Shown piece by piece: positions 44,201 through 64,000 of a stretch of 64,000 nucleotides of DNA. Position 1 is the first letter of the stretch. Every line of letters starts with the position of its first letter. The stretch is from positions 2,655,501 to 2,719,500 of the forward strand of contig JAXDDX010000058.1 of NCBI GenBank assembly GCA_034670405.1, given 5' to 3'. This DNA comes from Hoplostethus atlanticus. Taxonomy: Eukaryota > Chordata > Actinopteri > Trachichthyiformes > Trachichthyidae. Below the pieces are notes generated by a model. The model did no database searches. It was not told the DNA's origin and saw nothing but the letters and a program-made list of their open reading frames with translations. The position numbers and the translations under genes were made by a program.

Positions 44201-46720
44201 CATTCCCAAATCTGAGTTCATTTTTATCCAAATTCAACAACTTCCTATTCCTAATTTAAATGTGTTTGTTTCTCTTTCTTGCTGTAGCGCTTCCCCATGT
44301 TGCTGCCTACAAAGACTCTGAGCACGCCAATGAGGGGGAAAAGGGTGTGATGTCCTGTGTAAGCCATGGCTACCCACTACCCTCGGACTGGAACTGGTTT
44401 AAATTGGTGGCAGATGGCACCCAGATGGTATCCTTCTCTCAAGCTTGTCATATAGATATTCAACTTTTTTTTTTAAGTAATGCCGAAATGTCAATCCCAT
44501 CTGATGTGTTATTTGTCTCTAACTCTTGCCTTGTTCACCATCTTTAGCCTATCACCAATGGCACCGGTGACAAATACGAGATCAGGAGCACCCCTAACAA
44601 GACTACTCTGTCCATTGACGACTTGAAGATTGACCAGGACATGGGAGACTACATCTGCTCTGGAACCAATGAGATTGGTACAGCCACTGACAAGATCCAC
44701 CTACGCATCCGCAGCCGCCTGGCCGCCCTCTGGCCCTTCCTTGGCATTGTGGCCGAGGTAATCATCCTGGTCACTATCATCTTCATCTATGAGAAGAGGA
44801 GAAAGCCTGATGAGGTCAACGATGGTACGTAGGCCATGCTTTTTCCATTATGGTATATTACATAAGCCCTCAACCAGACCCTTTTTTCCAGTGGCTGGTG
44901 GATTCTAACGCTTATCGGCTACTTTTGCTATTTCACCAATTCCAACAATTCACCATCACTAGTTACCTGCCAAAGTTGTTGGTAAAGTGAAAACCCTTAG
45001 CTACAGCCTAAATATAGCAGCATTTGGCCGGTGGATGTTGTCATTTTCCAACCTGCTCTCAACTATAAGTAGGGTAGGCTGGTGCTCTGTCCTCATTTGT
45101 GGCTAAAAATAAAGCAAACAACCCCCAGTCCCTCATTCAACTTAGAACAGAAGAGATAAATGAAGAACTCTACACTTTCCCTGTTTACTCAAGAGTTACA
45201 GGCTGTCAACATCAGTTTAGTTGAGTATAGCACCCTCCACTGGCAAGACTTTTAAGACAAAGGTTTGGTTTTTTTTTAGGTGTAGGTAGATCCATGCATG
45301 TAATATTTGTACCTTTTTCTGTCATTTATTTCATTACATTAGGTTTATTATAATTTCCAATCTTTACTATAACAAAAACAGGTATAGTTTTATAGTAGGA
45401 GCTTCCAGCTCTGAACAAGTTGTGATAGAAACTATTATTTTTATTATTTACACTTTTATTTCTCTGTTCGCTGCTGCTTTTGCGTTTTGGTAAGTGATCA
45501 AAACTGCATGTCAGACTGAAGTGGTTAAGCTGAGATGACTGCTTAGACAAAGCTATGGGAGTCTGAATGAACTGCTTTCATAGTCACCACTTCTAAGAAG
45601 AATGTTCTTAAAGATTTGGTCACTCTTTCATTGGCTTTGCAATCTGAATTTTATATTTTCTTACTGCTTTATTTATTTGTCCTCAAACTCCTAGATATGT
45701 TGTTGTTGTTTGAGCCAATGAAAGAGTCAAATAACACACTTGGCTAAACTAGCGTGTAATGGTTTGAAGTTAAACTAGGAAGATTAATGTGAGAGGTTTC
45801 AGCATTTTGTCTGCATGCTGCCTGCATTTTGTACTCTATGCATGATAAATGATAGAGAACCCATTAAGACTGATACCACTTGTCTCATTCACGGCCACAG
45901 GTTGCCTACTCTTTGCCTTACCATGTTCTTGCTCTGGTGTGAACATCGCCACTGTACATGCCTGGGCGCTTTCCTGTTAGCTCTGTCTATTTACAGACAT
46001 TTGCTGTGTTTATCTTAACATGGCCACTACGATGTTCCATTCTCATTTGGGTGCTTGTATTGCATGTGATGCTCAGGGATGGTTTTGTCCATTATACAGT
46101 AATGGTCAAATAACTCCTCAGGAATGTGTATTTTCAATTCTCACAGATTTGGTAATCAAACCTAGTATTGTATTTATATTAAATTACATGGTATTCAGTA
46201 ACATATCTTTTTTTCATACATCATTATGAAGGGTAATTGGGTGTAGAATTGCTTGATAATAATGGATGCCAAACTAAGGATTCATCATTATGGTCATTAC
46301 ATTCTCAGGAATACAACTGCTGGGCATGCTTTTAGTTCATGTTTATTTAGGTTTTATCATTGCCTCATTGAAATAAAGTTGCAGAGGATGTCATTTGTAA
46401 CATTTGCTACCATTAACCGGGGGGAGCATGTGTGTCTCACGCCAAACTATGACAAACACAGCTCAGACTGCATCAGACCTTTTCTGGTTGATAACTGGCT
46501 GTTTTCTTTTTTCCTCCATTAACCATTTACTGCCATACAGATGATGACTCAGGAGCTGCTCCTCTGTAAGTACAGTCTAGTTGCTTAGTACCTTGATTAT
46601 AATGTCAGATGTTGTCTTTTCTTACTAATAACTCATATTTGCTTGATGATGTGTTTCAGAAAGAGCAATTCTGACACAAACCACAAGGACAAGAACGTCA
46701 GGCAAAGGAACTCTAACTAA
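35266..46720 (+). CDS. bsg: Basigin (CD147/EMMPRIN), three-Ig form with optional Ig0 exon
   Basis: Basigin is a single-pass Ig-superfamily glycoprotein that escorts monocarboxylate transporters to the cell surface. Exons 35266-35329, 39809-40159, 41437-41605, 43318-43406, 44288-44427, 44548-44824, 46541-46565 and 46660-46720 total 1176 bases: 391 residues with Ig0, or 274 when the phase-1, 351-bp Ig0 exon is skipped (human 385 and 269). Parts in order: signal peptide [20 protein letters not shown]; Ig0 (ELHCEV ... [12 protein letters not shown]); Ig1 (LSCNLTD ... KYQCVFL); Ig2 (MSCVSHG ... DYICSGTNE). The hallmark membrane helix [20 protein letters not shown] carries its buried glutamate and is followed by [10 protein letters not shown]. 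The tail runs [14 protein letters not shown] ... KNVRQRNSN, very close to human. Sequons occur in Ig0 (NET, NAT) and Ig1 (NLT). The intron after exon 5 starts with a U12-like donor. Confidence 0.97.
39809..40159 (+). CDS. bsg: bsg Ig0 exon (retina-type basigin-1 domain)
   Basis: This 351-bp exon encodes a whole Ig domain from [10 protein letters not shown] to ANIIVIE, with the cysteine pair in LHCEV and YECRA and the VQWWF tryptophan. It matches the extra membrane-distal domain of human basigin-1, the photoreceptor form that binds NXNL1 (RdCVF receptor). It begins and ends in phase 1, so skipping it leaves the frame intact and gives the common two-Ig form. It sits 4.5 kb into the first intron, as expected of a cassette exon. 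Confidence 0.93.
42453..43186. mobile_element. hAT-type MITE in a bsg intron
   Basis: A 734-bp element with inverted ends TAGGGGTTGGCGATATG (left) and TAGGGGTGGGCGATGTG (right, read inward), two mismatches in 17. It is flanked by near-identical 8-bp repeats TTTGAAGT (42445-42452) and CTTGTAGT (43187-43194), as expected for an old hAT insertion. A three-copy tandem of CGCCTTCGTCAAA lies inside (about 42672-42708). No transposase domain is seen. Confidence 0.75.
44428..44547 (+). other. bsg: Candidate U12-type GT-AG intron in bsg (120 bp)
   Basis: The donor after ...GGC ACC CAG ATG is GTATCCTTCT, a full match to the minor-spliceosome 5' site GTATCCTT and a poor U1 site. The acceptor is ATCTTTAG. 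A fair U12 branch candidate, TCTCTAACTC, has its adenosine about 25 bases from the AG, with two mismatches from TCCTTAACT. The intron is phase 0 and joins DGTQM to PITNGT. The coding join is sure; the spliceosome type is inferred. Confidence 0.55.
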
Positions 46721-48090
46721 GAAAATGAAGGAGGTGTGTATGGCAGAGGGAAAATAGTCTGAGTTGTTCTTTGAGTTAAAAAAAACGTAACTCTCTACTA
46801 CAGGCATTTTAAAATTAGCCCAATTGTTTTATTGATGTGTTAAGCATTGATCAATGCAATTCTCTCACTCATGCTCCTTCCTTACCTCCCTTCTTAGATT
46901 GACGCCCGGATGACAAAATCCAGGATTTCAGGAGCGTTCAGCTGTCCTGTGGCACATTATATAGTGCACCCTGCAATTTTTAAATACAATCTTTTGTGCT
47001 TGAGTGTTGATGTTTTGAGAAATGGACTGATTTCCTCATGTTTTAATTTCTTCTATATTCCTCTCCATATTGTGCAGCCAGGGAACATGTATGAAGTTAT
47101 TTCAGCTAGAGGCCATGGGGCAAATATTGCATGAGTTTAAATGCTGTTCTAGCAAAGTGTTTGTCTGTAGTAAGAAACATTGTAATGTGGGGAATGCTCC
47201 GTTGGTGGTTATTTTCTGTTTGTGCTAATGCTTCCTACACCGACCCTCAGAATTCTCAATCTGTGCTCTTATATTTGCAAGCCTTGAATGGCCATTTGTA
47301 AAGCAGCACGAGTCCTATTACTAAGGATGTGAAATGTTTTTGATCCTGGTACATCACTGCCATTCTTTCAGCAATGACTGAAATGCTTTTGACTTCAGAT
47401 GTGTGCGCGGTCCCTGCTCCATCACAAAACATTCTTGGCAGAATTTTGTATTTTGCCTTAACAAATCTCCACTTTACTTTCTGTTCCATCTTGCATTTTG
47501 GATGTTGTTACTAGTTTAACTATTTAAATGTAACAGAATTAAATGCAGGAATGACACTACATATTAAAATGCAATGTCCATTATTTTTTCTGCTGTAAGG
47601 AATGCACTGTTCATGTAGTGGGGAAGCAAAGTATTGCTGTCCTGTAAATCATTCTTTTCTTTCCATTTCCTATTAAAATATTTTAAATTGTAGTTTAGCA
47701 ATGCTTCTGTTGCCATAGTCACATCCACATTTAAGATCTCTTAAGGACCAAGTGCAAAGATGTGTAACATTTGTTGCTTCTGGTTACTGAATGCAACCTC
47801 AAAGTTGAGCACTGATGTTCAATTCTAAAATTGTAGACAATGCTTAATTGAAATTAAACGAATTGCTCTGAGGAAACATTTGTGATTATTGAAACATCTG
47901 ACTCAGATTCAGAAGCCATATGTTCCATTTAACCTGCTTAGTATTGTGACTGGATGTGTACCATTTCAGAGTTAAACAAGTATATTAAGAATATAAAACG
48001 TCCTTGTAAGAAATGTGTGAATTATTTTACCTAGCAAGTAGATTGAACACCAACTGTAACAATCTGAATAAAGGTATTTGATTTTAAAGG
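46721..48090 (+). terminator. bsg: bsg 3' UTR with poly(A) signal and possible UTR intron
   Basis: The TAA is at 46718-46720. An AATAAA at 48067-48072 is followed by T-rich and GT-containing sequence and is the likely end. A donor-like GAG|gtgtgt (46734) and a pyrimidine-rich acceptor ttcttag (ending 46897) could remove a 164-base intron within the 3' UTR. If so, transcripts would carry a junction shortly after the stop. Confidence 0.5.
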
Positions 48091-50380
48091 TCTTTTGACT
48101 TTGCTTAGAAAAATAGTACAAGTAAAGTAAAAGGATGTCTTAAAATGTTTTCGTTTATTCCTTGTTGCAGACAAGCTAATTATTGGTTAGTGGGGCCTAC
48201 CCAGGAACACTAGCAGGTATTGAATGAAAAAACTACTACTAATGCATTAAAGATTGGCCTTCTGGAGCTAATGATGCTGCTGGACTCAGAAACCAGATTG
48301 ATTTCTGCTTCAATTGAATTACATTTACAGTCTGACGTCAAGTACATGTTTTAACCTGTGTACCTGAAGTTTCATGAAGGGTTTGCAATAGGATTGAAAT
48401 GTCTAATATTAACACAATACCACTGACATATATAAGTTGCCTTTGGCTCAGGCTACTCTTGGCTGTTATAGTGTACACCAAATGTTGATGTGTTAGTTTG
48501 TATTGTTTTTAGTTTAGTTTAATATCTCTCAGCTGCACTGGATAAATACCCTACTATTGCCATTTAGGCCACATCACCACCCCCATTGTCAGAATCATGA
48601 TACTTGTGTTTCCTGAATAGCAGGACAAGCAACTGTGACAGCCGCCCTAAGCCTTGAGCAGACGGCGGCCTAACAGAGTCCATATAATAGTCCCAATAAT
48701 AACAAACATTAAAGGTGAGTGAAAAGCTGAGTAATATGTCTATGTACTGTAAAAGCTGTAGGAGCAGCGACAATTTACAAAATGTGTGGGTATTTTCAAA
48801 TTGCCACCTGTCACCATTAGTGGTGCACTCCAGCAACTGAACATTACAACAGTCATTCCTATGAGGCCACAAAATTGCAAATACATTTCAATTGAGCAAA
48901 ACCTATAAATCTGTAGTAGTACTTGTAGTATTAAAAGCTGTAATATTTGTAGTAGTAGTATTATTAAAAGTATTAACAGTAGTAGTAGTTGTTGTAGTAT
49001 TAAAAGCTGTAGTAGTAGTACTTGTAGTATTAAAAGCTGTAGTATTATGAAGAGCATGATTTTCACACAAACTTGAATATTTGCAGAACAATTGTAGGGA
49101 AACTTTCTGCATCAAGTCAAACAGTCGACATCTTTCATGTCCTGCTTTGTGTTTTCTATTGATCCTTCATCAGTAAACCACAAGCTGATTCTCTGGTCTC
49201 TGGATGAGGACACAGAGGGTCACAGCACCTCCCACCCTAATCACCAACTGCCACTTGCTGAAGCAAGCACACTAATTAAATGTCACCGAGCCACGCAATA
49301 AAAAGGCATATGAATTAAGACATATAAATAAAATGAACAAAAGAATAATAAAACAGAAGTAGAAATTCATTCCAAAATGAATTTCACCTTTCTGAAAATG
49401 TGTTTTGAGAAGTGATTTGAAGCACATTGTTGATTTAGTCAGCCTAAACTCCTTAGGCAGGGCTTTCAGGGCCTATAGGGACTGACAGCAAAGGGCCTGT
49501 CACCTTTGGAATGGTTAGGACTCTGACTGACTGGTTGTGACTAATAACTAACTATTTGTATCCCACAATTCTAAAACAAAGTTACAGAGGGCTTCAAAAT
49601 CAAGACAAATGAAAGTTTAAGTAGTTAAAGGCTCCATGTGGTTAGGGACCAAATTTGGTTGTGCTTCAAAAACCTTCAGATAACTAACATGCAAACAGCA
49701 AAGCGATGCTCAAAAGGGTAATATGATACTGTATCTTGTTCATAACCTACGTTTTGTTTCTTGGACCCCCTTTCTGTGGGCCTACTGGGTAGAATAGGCG
49801 TAATGAAGGCACAGGAGTGTCCACTATAGTTATAGTCTCTCATGCTACTCCTGTAGAATTTGCCACAAGGTGGAGCCATTTAATCAAGAGAAGCAGTCCT
49901 GATCACATGGATACTATTTATGTTTTGCAACGGGCAAAAATACTTTTGATGTACTAATGTAGTTAGATCATAGCTTATTATAGATCACTCGATCCTGGCA
50001 GTATGGATTATGGATTGTTGAACCCTTTCGAGCCACACCTGAACTGAACTGAACACTGACATTATCACTTGAAGCCATAAAAAGCAGAATTTCGTTGTTT
50101 CATGGTTTCTTGTAACCTCAATCTGTCACCTTTGCATGGCCTACAGTTCCTTGTATTAATCAAGTCTTTTATTAAGTATAGGTCTAATTAGGTCTAAAGA
50201 CGATGTCAGGCTGGGTGTGCCCTGGACTTGGCCCCTAAGAGTAGCCTATAATATTATTATAACAGACATGTATTTTCTTTTGTGTAGTAGCTATTTCCTT
50301 CGACACGTAGGCTATACATTATTGCAGCCCTATTTCGTGATGCGTAAGAGTAATGTTGCCATATGGTCCCATGGTTTTAT
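48091..50380. other. Spacer between bsg and hcn2
   Basis: No gene is seen. 48911-49047 is a minisatellite built of GTAGTAGTACTTGTAG and TATTAAAAGCTG blocks. A CTCF-like word CCACAAGGTGGA (49863-49874, 10 of 12 core positions) lies roughly midway between the two genes. Confidence 0.5.

Positions 50381-50460
<80 letters not shown>
50381..50460. repeat. Compound (CT)n(CA)n microsatellite just before hcn2
   Basis: An uninterrupted CT run changes directly into a CA run and ends about 150 bases upstream of the hcn2 ATG, so it probably lies in the promoter or 5' UTR. Confidence 0.95.
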
Positions 50461-50462
<2 letters not shown>

Positions 50463-50608
50463 TAACTGCAGCCAGGTTGCAGCTATAGCAACGCCACCGG
50501 TGCTGTATCCTAAAGTGGTGCTGCTTTGAACTCTACACAGTTTCCAACGCCGCCGCCCAACCTCGCCCAGGTTCAAGGCAGGGGAGCGGCTGTCTCTGTC
50601 TGTCTGTA

Positions 50609-61061
<10,453 letters not shown>

Positions 61062-61064
<3 letters not shown>

Positions 61065-61876
61065 CGTGACCTGCTTCAATTAAGCCTTCTAGTTAGACCC
61101 AAGAGACATGTCAGTGTGAGGGAAAGACAGTGATGAAAAGGGTTTTTACACTCAGCTGATACAGTATGTCATGTAGTTTTTTTCCTCAACCATTCTCTTC
61201 TTTATTCTGCTCTTACTTATTTCCTCTCTGAGATGTCTTTTTTTCCCAGCTGATAGGTGGCTACTGGCCATCTGCTGATAAACAGATCATTAGAGAACGT
61301 TTTCTCCAAAATGATTGCTGGCATGAAAGAAAAACTGTGGAGAGCATCAAATTTACTTCCCTATTTATACGTCACAAACATGTATGTTTTGGTCTTGAAA
61401 CCTTCATCCGACCAGGACTCACAAAAACACAGCATCATGTTTTCAGCTAATAAATAGATCATTATTTTCATGCCTCCTCCTCTCCACTGTGTGTTATATT
61501 CAAGTTGTTAGAACATGGATCACTGTAAAAGCAAAACTCACCGTGGAACTGCAACTGTTGTCAGGAGCTTCACTCACAAAATAGTAACGTGTTTGGAAAT
61601 GTAGTCAAATGCATTTTTAAAATAATGAGTGAGGAACATCAGGCCATTTTTTTTCCAAAATGGACATATATCATTTTGGAATGAAGCTCCTTCCTGCCAG
61701 TGGACTCGTCACTTTTGATAACAGAAAGGAGTCTGGTAGCTGACAGGGCTGGAGGAGAGAGAAGCCACATTGTAGGCCTGCTGGGCCTTTAGCTCAACGC
61801 CTGCCTTTTTACCCACTCTTACGTCATTCATCATCCACATACATACATGCAGACATACAATTGTCTGTCTGTCTTA

Positions 61877-61907
<31 letters not shown>

Positions 61908-62585
61908 CCTGTCTCTCTCTCTCTCTAGTATACTGATAGGTTTGGTGCTGCATGAGTAAAGCCTGCTGTAGGCCTGTTGGTAGAAAGCCTGTTGAGCTCT
62001 AGCATTACTCTGGATAAACACCATCATAAACGACACCATCTGCCCTATAGTCTACCCTACCACTGTGGCAATGTTTAATCTATCCATCTCTATCTCTGCT
62101 ACTTAGCTGTAGTAATCGAAGCTGTACGTTTTTTTTAGCTGGATTGGAAGATATTATCAAGTGTTACTTGAAAGCAACAAGCTTTGTTACTTCTCAGGAA
62201 GTTCAGTGGACTGGATAATTCTTTCTTTATGCTCTTTTCAGACACAGGCAGATTCTTGAGCTGAGTGATGCTGCCATGGCTAAGGATGTTTTATATGCTG
62301 AGAATGAATATTCTTATTTTGGCACACAGATTTGTGACATTCAGGTCTTGAGGTGCTGCTTTGAAAGCATTGTGTACTAAGAGACATGGTGTGTCTGTTT
62401 ATACGTGTGTGTGTGTGTGTGTGTGTGTGTGTCAGGTCTCCAGGAACAGATGGATCTCACACCCAGTGACCCTAGGAGACAGTACTGGGCTGTCGCTTCT
62501 CTGTCTTTCCATCTCTCTTTTCTTTTTCCATCTCTCTTTCCATCTCTCGCTCTCTGTCTCTCTCTCTCCATCTCTTTCTAGTCTG

Positions 62586-62672
<87 letters not shown>

Positions 62673-63845
62673 ACACTCCCCTCTCCTAGGTCCCAGGCTC
62701 AACAAGGAGGCTGTTCCAGTGCTTTGTGCCAACTCTCTATGTCACTACTTCTGAGTCAGATCCAGGAAACATTAAGGATGTCACACGACAGACTTTGACT
62801 CACTGTCTCTGACTGAGGAAGTGACTAAGTGTGGACGTTACCTTCATCCCTTTCTTAGTGCGCTCAGACATGCCTCACACTCCTTTTTGGTAGTTCATGA
62901 TTGCATATTGAGGGCTTAAAGCTGTCATTTCTCCATTCCTTTCCCTATTTCCCTTCTTCCTTGCCTCCCTCCCTCCTTCCTCACAGTGTTAAGATACACA
63001 CTCTTCGATGCCTGAGAGCGATGCATCTTGCATGCCTCAATGCTGTTACCCAAGCTGGGTTCCACGATGCTAGACAACACCCAGTCCTGGGTGGGCACGG
63101 CAGCGTGGTGTGTTGCTGCCATCTCAGGGTAATCCAGGTCAGCGCTTTCTTCGGAGGGGCTTTAAATGAGAGACACAGCGTTAAATGATACTGTCCCCAT
63201 GCCACTGGAGACTTCACTTCAAGCAGCTTCTTTTTGCCGGCTGCTGCCTGCCTGACTGTCATCTTGCACTGGACATCTAGTCATGGCGAACCCCTTTCTG
63301 CATTATCCATGCTGCCAAGGCTATGGAGAGAGATAGGCAGTGGCGCAGAAACAAGACATGCGATTCACTCACCCTCTTACAGGACACTTTCATACCTGCT
63401 TTCATATGCACACACATGCGGGCGCACACATATTCTCGCGTGCAGGAGTGAGTGAGTGACTAAGTGAGAGACAAGTAAGTGATAGTCGAAGTGATAGAAG
63501 TAGCCTCCAGCTCCTTTTCCTTCCTTTACTGTACAGAGCAGGAGCTGCTGTAGCTCTCCCCTAAAACAGACAAAAACAATCTCTGTGACTTGTATATGAT
63601 ACACACACAGCAGAAGGGTTATTTATCATAAGCCAGATTTACAGCAGACTCCTGCAGCACAGTGATTAGAAGAAATCAGATCATCATGGTCTGTTATGTA
63701 AGTGACACTCTGTTACGTGGATGACAGGTGGTGAATTCTCATCCACCTCAGACCGATGGGCTGCTAGATCAGTGGCATTAGAATAAAGCCTCTTTCTTTC
63801 TTTTTTGTTTAACTGATTCAATCATCCTCATTTCCTTGTTCTCTC

Positions 63846-63880
<35 letters not shown>

Positions 63881-64000
63881 CTCCATCTGTCCCCTGTGTT
63901 TTAATACTTAGCCTAGCGTAATGTGGATGTGTTCTCAGGGCATCATCCTGTTAGGAGACATACTGTAGAAGAGGAGTTGCTGTAATGACAGTAATACATA
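61062..64000. other. hcn2: hcn2 intron 3, to the window edge
   Basis: No pore-helix/GYG exon was found. Low-complexity tracts occur at 61878-61926 (CT), 62406-62433 (GT), 62509-62593 (CT-rich), 62594-62672 (CA) and 63849-63880 (CT). A 145-codon frame over 62361-62798 is a product of these tracts. Confidence 0.65.

Noticed and set aside
50470-50486. Inverted GTTGC / GCAAC pair before hcn2 considered as an RFX X-box
   Set aside because: The spacing between half-sites is too wide for the X-box consensus.
62361-62798. 145-codon frame in hcn2 intron 3
   Set aside because: Made almost wholly of CT and CA microsatellites (Ser/Leu and Thr/His runs).

Overview
This window is vertebrate nuclear DNA, almost certainly from a teleost fish. 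It holds split genes with GT-AG introns whose exons read as clear orthologues of human proteins. Between them lie long CA/GT and CT tracts and typical fish DNA transposons (Tc1-like with the ACCGATCAGCC ends, hAT-like, a TTAA-flanked MITE). I cannot name the species from sequence alone.

Five protein-coding genes are present. stk11 (LKB1, minus strand, about 11.7 kb down past the left edge) has eight coding exons here, and its last coding exon lies outside. Transcribed the other way are fstl3 (14592-18559), rnf126 (27877-31515), bsg (basigin, 35266-46720) and hcn2 (from 50609, running off the right edge with exons 1-3 seen). All five human orthologues lie on chromosome 19p13.3, and bsg followed by hcn2 in the same orientation is the human arrangement, so this is a compact piece of conserved synteny. 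The products are not one pathway: a master kinase upstream of AMPK, a secreted activin/myostatin antagonist, a quality-control ubiquitin ligase, an Ig-type chaperone of lactate transporters, and a pacemaker channel.

Layout. 1-11.7 kb is stk11, with a MITE in intron 8 and a hAT remnant in intron 7. 11.7-14.4 kb is the divergent spacer, with a strong CTCF-like motif. 14.4 to about 19 kb is fstl3 with its 3' UTR. 19-27.8 kb is a repeat-spotted spacer with no gene I can support. 27.9-32.5 kb is rnf126. 32.5-35.2 kb is a spacer with a Tc1-like insertion inside an older repeat. 35.2-48.1 kb is bsg, including the retina-type Ig0 exon and a hAT-type MITE in an intron. 48.1-50.6 kb is a spacer. 50.6-64 kb is hcn2, whose introns carry Tc1 and L2-like insertions, a duplicated 120-bp segment set between CA tracts, and a second copy of the GACTAGTC/GATATC repeat.

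The strongest observations are these. stk11 intron 2 is a U12-type AT-AC intron with an intact branch site. A short bsg intron has a perfect U12-type GTATCCTT donor. fstl3 exon 4 has a one-base frame disruption between two well-conserved halves. An unnamed repeat family with alternating GACTAGTC and GATATC motifs occurs twice. Exon limits were worked out by hand from splice sites, reading phase and recalled human protein sequences; no alignment or database search was run.
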